Positions 29,509 to 41,914 of a stretch of 52,608 bases of DNA are shown piece after piece; position 1 is the stretch's first letter; every line of letters starts with the position of its first letter. The translations under genes and the position numbers were made by a program. Where the stretch lies: the NCBI GenBank assembly GCA_024220525.1, contig JAMYWO010000180.1, positions 5,234 to 57,841 on the forward strand, written 5' to 3'. This stretch comes from Cochliopodium minus. Lineage: Eukaryota > Discosea > Himatismenida > Cochliopodiidae. The notes below the pieces were generated by a model that worked only from the letters and a program-made list of their open reading frames with translations, was not told the DNA's origin and made no database searches.

Positions 29509-32500
29509 TCACTTGAATCTCAAAAAATAAGATTTGATTTCAAGTGGAGAAACAGTGACATTCTTATAAATATGATGCTTGGTCAACTTGACACCCCGCC
29601 TCTCAAGATTACTTTGATCATAACTCCAATTTTCTTTGTAACAATGATCAAGCTTTGAGTTGAAAGTAAGAGTTCGCTCCTCAAGAGAATGAAACCTTTT
29701 GCCAAATATTGAATCCAAATCCAAAGTAGTAGCAGTCAAAAGATTTTTGTTTTCAGGAGCTTCAATGGAACTTTGTAACTGATGTAACAATCTAAACCCG
29801 AAAACATCTTGGTGATTATCATACAATTGCAAAGTCATCAGATGAATGTGGGGAGGAAACTCGTAAAGGGGAAACGTTTTGGTGCCAAAAGTGAGTTTAG
29901 ATTTCTTGATTTTAGCTACTAAGAGAGGGTAGTTGTGAAACAAAGAAAGTTGTCGATGGGTCAAAGTGTTGATCTTTGAAGGCACAGTTCTATCGAATCT
30001 CATGAGATGGTGGATAGTAGCAGATTTAAAATCATTCATAGATTCTCCATTACCTTTTTTTAAAAAAAACAGTTTTAAATTTTATCAAAACTATTCTAAA
30101 ACCAAAAATAAACAAAAATACCTTCTCTTTGTACAGAATTTCTGTGAATCAAAATTTCCAAAGAGTCTTCATTAACGGTTACAGCTTCTGGAGTGTCAGT
30201 GATGATAGACATCTGGTTTCTCTTGTCACTTATAATACAACCATAGACCATAGGAGCAAACTTGGCCCAAAGTCCCCTCGTCTCATTGGTGTAATGTCTC
30301 TCTATAAATTGAAGAGCATTGTCATCGGTCCAAAACTTGTTTTCATTTTGGATTTCCTTGACTCTATATCTTACAACCAAATTTTTATTAGCATCCATCT
30401 TCCCAGTAACAGTCTCAATATGCAAAAAATCTTCGTCACCAAACAACTTGTACGTTACAAACATTTCGTTGCTTATTTTTCTGGTTATGGATTGAACAGC
30501 AAAGCCATGAACGTTGTAAAAATCAGTGGAAGGTTCGAGTTTGACGGGAAGTTTAAGAAATTTGAAAGAGTAGTGATTATCTAAAGTTTGATCTCCTTCA
30601 TACACAAAAAATTCGTGAGTGATCGAAAATCTTCTTTTTCTCAGAGAACCTGTCTTGTGGAGAACTTCGCGGAGCTCTCCGGTTTCTTTGTCAAACTTTG
30701 CAACGATCTTGTCGTTCTTTAACTCTACGATTTTGCTATGGAGAACTTTGCCATTTGAAGCTTTTGCCTGTTTCTCAAGTGAAGGAGGAAAATGAAGAAT
30801 AGAAAAATGTTTAGTAACAGAATCTAAGTTTTTTTTTTAAAAAAAAATAAAAATTAAATTCATGAACGTTGTTTGAACAACAAAAAAATTTTTTACGTGT
30901 AAAACGATACTTTTTGATTTCGAAAGGCTTTAAATTTATGATGGCAGTGATTTTATACAATTCAGAAACAGAAATAGCCCCATTTTTCCAGTTAATGACA
31001 GTGTCGATTTGTTGCCTCGACAAAATCTTGCCTTTCTGATTGGAAAGTCTAATTTTGGGATCCTCAGAAAGAAAACAAAGATAGGTGGTACGATTCCAAC
31101 CCAAATTATTAAATACAATGATATCGCTCTTCATATCTGCAAAAATAGTACAAGAAGAAGAATCTCCCAACTCTGTGATTTTGACATTTGATTTATTGGC
31201 GAGACTATTCAAAGAATGTTGGACCAAATGTTCAATATTGATAGTTGATTTGGCTAACATTTCTTCGTAATCCACCAATACAGTCTCTCTGGATGTCCCT
31301 GTGATTGCATCGTGATGGGTTTTGATTGCATTGGTTCTTCTTGAAGACTCTAAAAGTTCGTAGAGGTGATCCTTTCCTTTTACTTGAGATTTAATATTTG
31401 CAAAGGCGAACAAAAACTCACTGTGCCTCAACATATTGTCGTGCACCCTGCAAGCTTTCTTGAAATTGGGTCTAGAGGTGAAATAGCCGGTCCACCAATT
31501 AATGACACCAGCTTGATAAGGTAAAAAGTCATGGCCAGGCTCAAATCTAGGAACGATAACCTTCTCTTCTCTGATAGCATTTATATATTGTGAAGGAGTG
31601 GAATATTTGATAAAAAATCTTCCTTTACTGTTTTCGTTCATCAAAGCCATTGTCTTATCCAACAAATCAAACGTTTTGACAGAATCTGAAAAATGGAAAT
31701 CATGTCCATATATTATCATGATGTGTTTTTGTGAGTTGTAGTTGGTTCTTCTTTTCAGAATCACTTCTACGAAATCTTTCGCCGCATTTTCCACGTTGCT
31801 CATTCCTTCTCTGAAAAGGATGTTGTCTGGGAGAATGTAGCCCCAAGGTAATGTATGAATAAACAATTCAGAAGAACTCTTAAGATCTAAAAAAAAAATT
31901 GTTTATTTTATTTTATTCATTTTAAATTTTAAATTTTATTTTAAGTTGAAATAATTTTGTTTAATTTTTTTTTTTAAAAAACAAAAATTACCCTCTGATG
32001 ATCTCCAAACAAATTCAATGTTTCTTTCAGGTATTCTTTTGTAATACTCCTCTTTCCCAATCCTCCAAAAAACATTGGAGTCAAAACACATCTGAGAGAA
32101 CATGGTATTGACGCCCATGGAAATTCCAAACGGATCTATTTGCCAGCCTGTCTTTGGAGTAACACTTTGACCCAAAATCTCTTGCAAAAATTTGTGTCCT
32201 TCTGTCATCTGGTTTATAAACTCGTGATAATTGGTTGTTGCCTCATCAGAAGATACCCATCCTAAGAATAATTATTTTTAGGATTTTTATTGTTTCTTGT
32301 TCAAGTTTTTTCGTTTTCATAGTTTTTATATTTTTTAATTCATATTAAATTAATTCTTATTCAAATTGATAATCTATTCAATATAAATTTTCCTATTCAA
32401 TATAAATTTTTATTATCATTTGGTGATTCTTTTTCTCCAACACTTACTTGATTTAAAAATTTAATATTCTTTTTTATTTTACCTCCCATTAAAATCTCGA

Positions 32501-33164
32501 TCTGCCCTCTTCTATGGAACTTTCTGAATTTGTCTCTTTTCTCCATATCTGCATCCCTCCACCATCTCTCCAAATAAACAATCTCCACCCAGCCGAATCT
32601 CCTGGCCTTGTTGATATCGAGGGCGATCATGAGAGAATCGAGAATCTTTTTGACCTTATCTTGGTAGTAAGATTCGAATGTCATCAACCATCCTGGATCC
32701 AAATGTGTATGTGGAACTAAATGTACGATTGTTTGTTCTTTTGTGTTGGACATATCGTAATATTCATCCGATAAATCCGCCTGTTCCACCACATTCAATT
32801 GTGCAAAGCTTTTCTTCTTGCTTTTGTCTTTACTATTGTCATTATCCGCTTGAGAATCGTTATTAATCAATAAATTTTCTAATTTCTGCACTTTTTGTTG
32901 CAGAATGATCTGTTTTTCTCCATTCATTTTTGATTCTTGATTCAATTTTTCTTCTATTGCTTCTTTTTCTGTATTTGATTGTTTTAATCTTTCAGATATT
33001 TTGCTATTTTCTTCTTTTATGGCTTTCAATTCATTGCTTATTCTCAGAATATCATTCTCCAAAATTACTTTTTGTTGCCCAATCTTATCTTGAGAATATA
33101 ACCACTCTGTAAAAATGAAATTGATTCCAATAAAAAGAAATGGAATCAAATATAGTATTCTCAT
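29509..33164 (-). CDS. Golgi alpha-mannosidase II-like, glycoside hydrolase family 38
   Basis: Five exons 32483-33164, 31992-32261, 30897-31886, 30122-30823, 29509-30053; 1062 aa, TGA stop. The N-terminus is a type II anchor (residues 4-19 hydrophobic, preceded by MRI), followed by a coiled-coil stem (about 30-100). The catalytic domain begins with VPHTHLDPGWLMTFESYY (zinc ligands His152 and Asp156). WQIDPFG holds the presumed nucleophile Asp270. YGHDFHFSD and THHDAITGTSRETV give further zinc and active-site residues. The C-terminal beta domains are complete. GH38 mannosidase II removes alpha-1,3/1,6 mannoses from GlcNAcMan5 N-glycans in the medial Golgi; a Golgi role is inferred from the anchor. 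Introns are all in phase 1, suggesting old, stable positions. It lies between the two VDAC genes on the same strand. Confidence 0.92.
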
Positions 33165-33374
33165 TACTTTTATTCAAAGGATATCCTTCAAATCAATTTT
33201 TTTTTTAAATTTGAAAGTAAATATATTTTTGAAGAAACATTGATTTGTTTAATTCCTCTTGGATTTGATCAAATTTTGAACACGTGGGAAATAAATATTT
33301 CTTGAATTATTAAAGATTTGAAAGAGAATTTTGTTATAAAGTATTTAATAAAATTTCGTTTGGATTGAGGATTT

Positions 33375-34476
33375 TTAGTGAGCAATTTCAACACCAAATG
33401 AATAGCTGGAGCTGTTTTCGTTAGTTTTGTTGATCAAAAATGCATAACCAAAGGAAAGTTTGGTAGTTTTAGAAATATTTTGTTCATATCCCAAAGATAC
33501 AGTTGTGTTAGGAACAACAGTTACTTTAGAGGACAATTTGGAATCAGAATCTCTTTGTAATCCAACTGCGAGTTCAAAATCAAATCCCTTTCCAGCTTCA
33601 GTATTTTTAGAAGGAGTATAAGTAACTTTAGCACCTCCAGAAACATCATCAACTTGAGTGAATACCCATGATCCAAAAGTATTAGAGTGTACATATTTAT
33701 CTTCTTTCAATTCTTTTTTATGATCCAAGAAGACTCCAGCATTGGTGGTATTGTTGTTGAGACCGAGAGATACCTTGGAGTTGTATACCAATTCTTGCCC
33801 TTCACGAGGAAGTTGAGCATTTACTTGTCCTCCCAAATAGTAGTCCTTTCCTTCCAAAGGTCTGGATACAAAATCAAAATCTACTTTAACTCTTTGTTGC
33901 TTGAGAACATCATTTTCATCATTAATGAAAGAATACAATTTGCGAGAGAGAGGAACAGATACTCCCAAATTAAGGTTTACAAGTTGATTGGAGAAAGCAA
34001 AAGTTCCTCCTACAAATTGTTCACTTGGTGCAACTCCAGTAGTCTTGAGGGTCAATGATGATCCTTTCACTGGGATATGTACATCACTTACTCTGACAGA
34101 CAATTCAGATGATGGTTTGCTTTTTACTTTATATCCAAGTTCTACTCCATTGAGGTCTTCAAAGTTTAATTTAACTCCAAATTCAGATTCGGTGGTGGTA
34201 GAATTAGTGTTTGTTACACTTGAATCCAATCTCTATATTAAATTTTTTTATATTTTAACAGAAATTAATTATAATAAAACAACAAAAATTTTATTTTTAT
34301 TTTTGTATATTTTTATAATCTTTGAATATTCTTCTTACAAGTCCCTTTTGTGCTTTAGATGAAAATTTGAATTTGATGCTATCTTGCAATTTTCCATTCT
34401 TTGAGGTAGGAAAGTTGTTGGAAGATAAGTCGTTATATCTTTTGGAGAAATCGTTAAATCCAAATGGAGTTGACAT
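33375..34476 (-). CDS. VDAC-like mitochondrial outer-membrane porin, copy 2
   Basis: Two exons, 34339-34476 and 33375-34232; 331 aa. The start is the ATG at 34476 (MSTPFGFNDFSKRYNDL). The barrel strands are readable (SIKFKFSSK, LNFEDLNGVELGYKVKSKP, VNLNLGVSVPLSRKLYSF, VKVDFDFVSRPLEGKDYYLGGQVNAQLP, TTKLSFGYAFLINKTNENSSSYSFGVEIAH). It is diverged from copy 1, with only motif-level identity, and has one intron where copy 1 has three, so the duplication is old. The promoter region is shared head-to-head with the kinase gene at 35163. Porin function is inferred from family resemblance; a Tom40-type barrel is less likely because of the clear match with copy 1. Confidence 0.75.
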
Positions 34477-35162
34477 TTACTGTTTTATATGGTTCAAAAA
34501 TAAAAAAAATTTGTAAGAAAAAAATATAAAAAAATATAAAAAAATATTATATTTTATGATTTTCAAATTTGTTCAATACAATTCTTGAATTAATGTAAAC
34601 TGTTTAATTGATTTAAAATTTTTTTTTACCTTTATTTATTTGAATGAAAAGGAAGAGATTTTTTTTTTTTTTTTATATTTTATATTTTTATTATGTTTTT
34701 TATTTTAATGAATTTTGTGATCATATAATTTTTTTTTTAAAAAAATAAAGGTGATAAATCAATTATTATTAACAAGTCAAGCATACATAATTTTCTTGCA
34801 AATTAAAAATTTATATAATTTTATTTTCAAACAAAATAAAAAGAGAAATTTGATTTTAATTTTCAAAATATCAAATCCAAAACAATTCAATTCAAAGATT
34901 TAAGGGATTTCCCTCTCAAAATCTTTATCAAACAAAAAAATAATTTTAAATTTTTTTTTTGTTAGATAAAAACAATTTATAAAAATATTTAAAAAAAAAA
35001 GAGGTTTTTGTAAAACAAAATCATTCAAAAAGGGGAGTTAACAAAAATAAAGGGGAACAAATAGAAATAAAAGGAAAAAAATCAAAATTGTTTTTTTTTT
35101 TGTAAAAGAGGAATTTATCGAATACACAAAAAAAAATACACAAAATATAAATTATTTGAAGA
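34477..35162. promoter_or_regulatory. Divergent intergenic region between VDAC 2 and the kinase
   Basis: 686 bp between two start codons on opposite strands, so it should carry both promoters. It consists of A/T tracts (for example T18 near 34656-34674) without coding pieces. No specific element can be named. Confidence 0.4.
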
Positions 35163-37641
35163 ATGGAAAATGTATTGGAAGATAAACCAACAGTATTGGG
35201 ATGTTATGTACAAGATTATATTTTTTTTTTTTAAAAAAAAAGGATCTTAACAAAAATATCAAATTTTTTTTTCTTTCTATTCTAGAGATTTGGAGATAAA
35301 ATAGGTGTTGGAGCTTTTGGTACGGTATATAAGGCATTGGATACTGAATCAGGAGATTTTGTAGCAATAAAAAGGATAAATGTAGAAAAGATTTCAAAAA
35401 CACAATTAAGACAACTATTGGTATGTTTAATGATAAAATAACAATTCAAATATTTTAAATATAAAAAATATAATTCTCCATATAACCAATTATTTTATAA
35501 TTTTTTTAATAATCCAAATATTTATCCAATTTGAAACCAATATAGACTGAAGGAACATTAATGGAATCACTATCTTATAGACATATAGTATCATTTTATG
35601 GAGCCCAAGAAACAGAGAAACATATCAATTTAATATTAGAGTATGAAAATCTTTTTCCAATTGAAAATTGAAATGAAGAATCCTAATCATAATATTTCCG
35701 ACTTTTAAACTAACAAAAATTTATTCTCACTTTTATCTCCTTTAATTTAATATTACAAATAACATTATAACTATTTCATAAAAACAAATAAGATACTTTT
35801 TCAGGATAATAACTGACATATTCAATTTATACAACATATATTCAACATTTCTTACCAAATTTACTAATCATATCATTAGATATGTAGATTCTGGTTCTTT
35901 GGCCTCTATCATTTCAAAATATGGAGTATTATCAGAAACATTGGCAGGAATATATACAGAACAAGTTTTATTAGGTCTTGAATATCTTCATGAAAATAAA
36001 GTTGTGCATAGAGATTTGAAGGGTAACAATATTTTGATAACTATGGATGGCACTGTGAAACTTGCTGATTTCGGTATAGCCATGTTATACCAAAGCAAAG
36101 AAGCAACTGCAAAAGATTTAGGAGAAAATGTAGATATTGGGTCACCTTATTGGAGTAAGATTTCAAACAAATTTGTTATATAAACAATACAATTTATAAT
36201 TTCTATTAACCTAATATCATATACCTTATATCTTTCATGGTTAATCTTTTATCTTAAATATTACAGTGGCACCAGAGGTTATTCAATTGATAGATGCATC
36301 TCCAACATCTGATATATGGTATAATATAAAAATGAATTTCATTTAATCATTCTTTATTCTTTTTTTTTTTTGACGAAACAGGAGTTTAGGATGTACTGTT
36401 ATTGAGATGATAATGGGAAAACCTCCATATTTTGATTTAAATAAAATGAGTGTATGTATGAAAATGGTCCAGGACGATCACCCACCTCTCCCTGAAAATA
36501 TCTCTGAAGATCTCATAAAGTTTCTCATGAAATGCTTTGTGAAAGATCCCAAAAACAGAGCAACTGCAAAAGAATTATTGAATGATCCTTGGATAAAAAG
36601 AGCATCACAAGATAAAGTAAAAATGATTTTTTTTTAATAATTGATTCCTTTTCATCTCTTTTTTTTTTTAAAAATCCTTTTAAGGAATCTAAAAAAGATA
36701 AAATGAAAAAATCAAATAGTATAACTGCGCTTCCTAGGTACAGAGTGGACAAGTTTGGAGAAATGTCAATAAAGTCTAACGAAAAATCCATAGAGAAAAT
36801 AAACAATGATCTTCGATCTGAGAGCAAAGAGTCTCCTTCAGTGGTAGGAGGTGGATATTCTCTCAAACAAAAGAAAAAGAAAAAACCAAAGAAAAGACCG
36901 ATACAAACCAAAGAAGAATCTAACATGGAAGATGAAAAAAAAAACGACAGTGATGCTAACGAAGAAAAGAACGGGATGCATTGTGTTGAAGAATCTAGTA
37001 ACATGGAATCCAAAGAAGACACCACCTCTCCTAAGCTGGAAACTAAAAAAAATATCCTCCAGAACCCTTCCTTGAAACATCTCAATCACATGAAGAGCAA
37101 TTCTCTCGATATTCCTCTCAGCGGAAAAAAGATGGTCAAAATCAGCGATGAACAAAGTGATGATTCGGATATGTCCGAAAGCCGCATAGAAAAACTCAAA
37201 ATGATGAACAATTCTTCTCCCACCAACTCACAAAAGGACAACGAGATTTCCAACAACGATCTCAGCAACTCTCAACGTGTCAATGTGAGCCGTGTCAAGG
37301 ACCACATCGATCTCCCTAGGGCCATCTCCTTGTCCCACGTCGAAAAACACTTTGGCTTCAACACCCGTGACGTCGGCCGCTTGATGAACAACCAAGAAAA
37401 AAAGAAAAACGATCACAAGAACACCTTGCCTCACAAAAACAAGAAGCCAAAGTCTTTCGTCAAGAATTGTCAAAGTTGTGACACTTCTTTTGGTGTAAGC
37501 AATTGGAGATATCAGTGTCGGGGTTGCGAGGGCACTTTTTGTAAAAAATGTTTAACTAAGAAAATGGCTGTTCCTAAAATCAGCACTTCTCGTCCTGTGC
37601 GCGTTTGTCTCTCTTGTTTTAATAATCTCATGTTGTCTTGA
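35163..37641 (+). CDS. STE-type protein kinase with C-terminal FYVE-like zinc finger
   Basis: Seven exons 35163-35207, 35286-35420, 35546-35640, 35880-36154, 36267-36318, 36382-36616, 36685-37641; 597 aa. The kinase domain (about 16-280) is complete: [15 protein letters not shown] (Lys44), HRDLKGNN (Asp137), DFG (Asp155), GSPYWMAPE and [13 protein letters not shown]. The Lys-Gly-Asn-Asn catalytic loop and GSPYWMAPE indicate the STE20/MAP3K/Cdc7(SepH) group. A long charged, Ser-rich linker follows. The last 55 residues hold a cysteine cluster (CQSC, CRGC, CKKC, CLSC) with an aromatic core like a FYVE finger that binds PtdIns3P on endosomes. The canonical R-K-H-H-C-R motif is replaced by RYQCRGC, so lipid binding may be changed. 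The start is the ATG at 35163, in frame through a 15-codon first exon. Confidence 0.88.
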
Positions 37642-37926
37642 TAAAAAAAAAAAAGATTTGTTTTTTCCCTCCCCTCTTTTTTTTTTTTAAAAAAAAACCA
37701 TTTTTATTGTAAAAAATAATAATTTTCTTCTTTTATCGTTTTTTTTTTTGTTTGGAAATTATACTAGGGGAAAAAAAAGTATACTTTTAATTAAAACTTT
37801 TTAATAAATAAAAATAAAACCATCTTGATTTTTTTTAATTTTTTATTTAATTTTTATTTTATTTTTAAAATTAAAAAAAAAAAAAAAATGAATTTTGGTT
37901 TGATAAAAAGATATAAAAGGGAAATA

Positions 37927-39257
37927 ATGGAATTATATAAATGTTCTTTCGGTAAATATAATCAAATATACATGTATCGCCTTCATTAATTAAATTTCTC
38001 TTGTAAGATGATTTAAAGGATGAAGAATTCTTATTGGCCACCATTCAAAATATAAAAGATTTGGAGATATATGTGAACAATGAAAAAGATATGATGATGA
38101 AAAATAAATTTGGAAATTCACCATTGCATTATTGCTTTGCCTTCAACACAAATCTGGAGGTTGTAAAGTTTCTAGTAAATAAAATGAGGTGCAATTTAGG
38201 ATTGAAAAATGAAAAATTACAAAGACCCATACATTTTGCTTGTATGAAACAAAAGAATTTGGAAATCATCAAATTTTTGTTTGAAGAAGATACGTTTAAT
38301 GATCAAGCAAGTGTGGTCATGATTGCCTGTAAACATAATGATAATTTGGAGATTATAAAATATTTGGTGGAAGTTTACAAGAAAATGGGAGTTGGGATAG
38401 TAGATGAACTTCTGTATTCTGTCTGCGAGAATAACAACAATCTTGAAATAGTAAAATATTTTGTAGATGATTTGAAGTCAAACTATACATTAGATTCCAG
38501 ATATTATTATACAAAAGATTTACTGCAACTTGCTTTAGAAAACACTTCGAAAAATAGTTTGTCTATTGTAAAGTATTTAGTTGAGGAATTGAACTTTGAC
38601 GTAGATAAACTGTATCTTCATTATCCCCTTTTGAATTGTGCGCTTAATGATTATTTAAATTTTGAAAAAACAAAATATATTGTAGAAAGGATGTACGAAG
38701 TGAACAAAAATTACTTTAGTCACTTTGTTTTTTCAAAATTTCTTAATTCAATTGATAGAAAAAGTAACATAGATGCCATAAAGTCAATATTGATCCTTTT
38801 CATTTGCCATGGAGTTAATTTATACAATGAAAATAATCATGGACACACGCCTTTTAAGACTTTAGCAAATTTAAATCATTTTGATGATATCTTGGAAAAT
38901 TATGATATGAAAACTTTTTGGAAACCTTCTTATCACTCATCTTTACCTACTAGTTTTCAATTCAAAATCTTCACTTTTGTTCTTTCTTTGAAGATTTTTC
39001 TTCCTAGAAACTCTTTGTCAAAGTTTATCCTCTTTGAAATCATCAAGATGTCTATTTCTTTTTCTCTACTGTACCCCAAGGGAAACAAAAGAACAAAATG
39101 GACCCAAAAAGTTTTGAAAGTGAAAAACAAGCAGATTCAAGAAATAAATAGAGAAAATGATGAGACAGTCTTAATTTTAAAACAAAGGATTTTTGAACTG
39201 GAAAAAGAAAATTTAAATTTGAGAAAACAAAATAATGAGAGAAATAAAGAAAATTAA
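37927..39257 (+). CDS. Ankyrin-repeat protein with W-H-P module and coiled coil
   Basis: Exon 1 is 37927-37951 (MELYKCSF plus one base) and exon 2 is 38008-39257; 424 aa. About six ankyrin-like units are visible (GNSPLHYCFAFNTNLEVVKFLVNKM, QRPIHFACMKQKNLEIIKFLF, VVMIACKHNDNLEIIKYLV, ELLYSVCENNNNLEIVKYFV), then a degenerate region, HGHTPFKTLANLN, and the module FWKPSYHSSLPTSFQFKIFTFVLSLK followed by a hydrophobic stretch. The last 55 residues are a charged coiled coil (QIQEINRENDETVLILKQRIFELEKENLNLRKQ). It lies opposite a related gene on the minus strand (convergent, 39416-40321). Confidence 0.8.
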
Positions 39258-39415
39258 TTATGTTTAATCAGAGTATTTGTTTTTTAAAAGATTATCAATT
39301 TGTTTTTTCTTTTTCGACAAAAAATTTGAATAATGTAGAAAACAGGGTCTGTTTTTAAAAAGTGCTTATGTTTATCAAATTTAATTTTCTTTTAAAATTT
39401 CATTTTTAAAATCAT

Positions 39416-40321
39416 TTATATTTGATCTTCTTTTTTAGTTTCTTTGTGAATAAACATTTGAATGATGATGTAAGTGAGAGGTTTGGGAAAAATGGTTTTG
39501 TTAGATTTTGAAAAAAGTTTCGTGTAAGTGACAAACACCACTATACTCTTTTGAAGGACAGGAGGTAAGAATTTATGTAATGTTGTATCCCATAGAGTTT
39601 TATTTTCGTATTTCGAAATAATTTGTGAATATTTTTTGGTGACTTCGTTTATTTGTTTGAAAATATTGAAAGGAATATCTCGAAACAAGAAAATGATTAA
39701 AAGATGTTCCTGATTTATTTCCTCATACTCTAAATGATTTTGAAACAAATCTTGCAAATGTACCGTATGGAAGAGATTCGGGTCTGTTTTTTCGAGAATA
39801 AAATGAACAGCTTCTATATCAATGAACTTTCTTTTTAGTAGAGTTCTTATTGGGAGAAAAGAAGAGATGACACCTGGTACTAATTCAACCAAATATTTGA
39901 AAATTTCCATCGACAAAGTTTTATTCTTTGAATACTGATTTATAGGATGATTTGTTGTATTTATCTCAGATTTGTTCTCAATCAGATATTTCATTATATC
40001 AAGGGATACCATTTCATTTGAACAAATTAAATAGAGGGGATCTTTATTTTTTTCTGATTTATTGTTTATATCCGCTCCATTATCGACCATCAATTTCATC
40101 AATTCGAGCGAAAGAGAATTTTTGTGGCAGAGATAATGGAAAGGAGAATTACCTGAAATATCTTTTATATTCAGATTTGTTTTGGATAAAATCATTTCCT
40201 TTATCTTTTCGGGATTCATAAATAGATCCCTATTTCTATCAGAATTCGATAAATAAAATAATTTTTCAGTATTTCTCTTCTTTGTGATTATAATTCTTCT
40301 TTCATTCATTTTTTTTTTCAT
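39416..40321 (-). CDS. Ankyrin-repeat protein with C-terminal W-H-P module
   Basis: Single exon, 301 aa from the ATG at 40321 (an in-frame ATG at 40309 would give 297 aa). Ankyrin units GNSPFHYLCHKNSLSLELMKLMVDNGADIN and KDPLYLICSNEMVSLDIMKYLIENKSEIN are clear; later units are degenerate. The C-terminus has LWDTTLHKFLPPVLQKSIVVFVTYTKLF and FPKPLTYIIIQMFI, the same module as in the genes at 9.3 and 38 kb. It is convergent with the 38-kb gene, with 158 bp between stops, so the pair probably arose by inverted duplication. Confidence 0.8.
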   Translation of the reverse strand: MKKKMNERRIIITKKRNTEKLFYLSNSDRNRDLFMNPEKIKEMILSKTNLNIKDISGNSPFHYLCHKNSLSLELMKLMVDNGADINNKSEKNKDPLYLICSNEMVSLDIMKYLIENKSEINTTNHPINQYSKNKTLSMEIFKYLVELVPGVISSFLPIRTLLKRKFIDIEAVHFILEKTDPNLFHTVHLQDLFQNHLEYEEINQEHLLIIFLFRDIPFNIFKQINEVTKKYSQIISKYENKTLWDTTLHKFLPPVLQKSIVVFVTYTKLFSKSNKTIFPKPLTYIIIQMFIHKETKKEDQI

Positions 40322-40649
40322 TTTTAAAAAATTTCTTTTTTGATTTCTTTTTTGAAATGTTAATTAGAAAAATTATTCTTTAACTTTGCTTCCTTTGCTC
40401 TTCACTTCACATTTTCTTTTCAGGTTTTGTTTTTTTAAAAATTCAAAATTTCATCTTTCTTCAAAAAAAAAAATTTCAAAGAATAATATTATTTTGACAA
40501 ATATTCCTTGAATTTATAATCCAAAGTGAATGTTGGCCAAAATAATTTTAAAATTTGCAAAGAAATAAATAAAAAATTGGTTTGCTTTATTTGCTTTGTT
40601 TTTTTTGAATCTCCGTTGAAAATCAATAAAATAGGATTTGGGTTAAATA
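40322..40649. promoter_or_regulatory. Divergent spacer between ankyrin gene and F-box gene
   Basis: 328 bp between opposed start codons. It is AT-rich with a short stretch (40378-40425) richer in C. No coding piece and no recognisable element. Confidence 0.35.
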
Positions 40650-41742
40650 ATGAGGAAAACAAGGACCAAAAGGACATTGAAATCAAATGAACAAAAAGAT
40701 GAAAATAAAAAGGTATGTTTATCGCCCAGCAAATCGAATCAGGTGCAAAGGATAGTGATAGAAAAGAAAGATGGAAACAATTTCACATCGATTCAAAAGC
40801 AAATATGGAGATTGATAATGAGCAAGATGAAATACTCTGAATTGAAGCAGATAGCATTGGTTTGTAAGACATTCTTCTTCATCTTGAAGGAAGATGATAT
40901 CTTGTGGATGATCTTCGCGAGTTACAAAGAAAACAAGGCAAATGTAAAGATGATAGACAATAAAAAACTACCCGACAGATATCAGAGTTGGAAACAGTAT
41001 TATTTCGAGAAATTCAAGCAGCATTGGAACAAAAATCACTTGGGATCGTACATGAATGTGAAAAACAGATTCGAATCAAGGACTATCATCACCAAGAACT
41101 CCAACTCCATCTTCTGGAAGTGTTGTTTAACGAATGAACCATTGAAGGAAGGTTACCTCTATTCTTTCGAAGCGTTATTAATTAACGGGATTGTTGTACT
41201 AGGTGTAGCAAAGAGCGAAACTGGTAAAAATAAAATGAAGAAGAAATTATTAGTTGAAAAAAAATAAAAAGTTATCATTTAAGTTAAAATTTAATTTTGA
41301 TGAAAGAAAAGTAATAAAGAATTTTAAATTTGATTTTTTTTTTATTTTTTTATTTATTAAAGATGTACGATACAAAAAATTTGGAACAGACAAGTACAGA
41401 TGGGGATACAGAATCGGAAAAGACTCATTCGTGATGAAATACCACGGCAACGGAGGAATCATATACAAGAACAGGCCCCTAGAAGCGGGAGGGAAACTGT
41501 TCATCTACATTCACAAAGAAAGCTACAGCGATGTAAAGGAGGGGTATGCAAAGGCAAGTTTCTTCGTGCAGAACAAAGATGAGATCGAAATGACTTTCCA
41601 GTTCACTTTTGACATCAAAGTTTCTATTGGGGAGATGCTTTATGGGTTTTTGTCTTCTAATGAGAGGGATGTCGTTTTCAAGTTTTGTAAGGCTTTGGAG
41701 AATGGGAAGGATTTTCTGCCTGAAAACTTTGGGAGTATTTAA
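40650..41742 (+). CDS. F-box-like protein with SPRY-like C-terminal domain
   Basis: Two exons, 40650-41223 and 41363-41742; 317 aa. A basic N-terminus (MRKTRTKRTLK) is followed by an F-box-like segment (SIQKQIWRLIMSKMKYSELKQIALVCKTFFFILKEDDILWMIF). The rest is a beta-rich domain (ESRTIITKNSNSIFWKCCL, IVVLGVAKSETG, KYRWGYRIGKDSFVMKYHGNGG, GGKLFIYIHKES, EIEMTFQFTFDIK) that parallels the SPRY-like domain of the 16-19 kb genes but is only distantly related. A proposed SCF substrate adaptor. The intron is phase 1 with GTAAAA/AAAG. Confidence 0.65.
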
Positions 41743-41914
41743 CAAAAAAAAAAATATTTTTTTTTTATTTATTTTCAAATTTAATTGTAAATAAACTCTT
41801 AATTTTATTTTTATTTTAAATTGCCAATTTTTCTTTTATTTGATCTATCCTTTTTTACTTTTTGTTAGTTTTTAAAATGAGAAATTTAAAAATTTTTTTG
41901 AAATAAATAAATTT

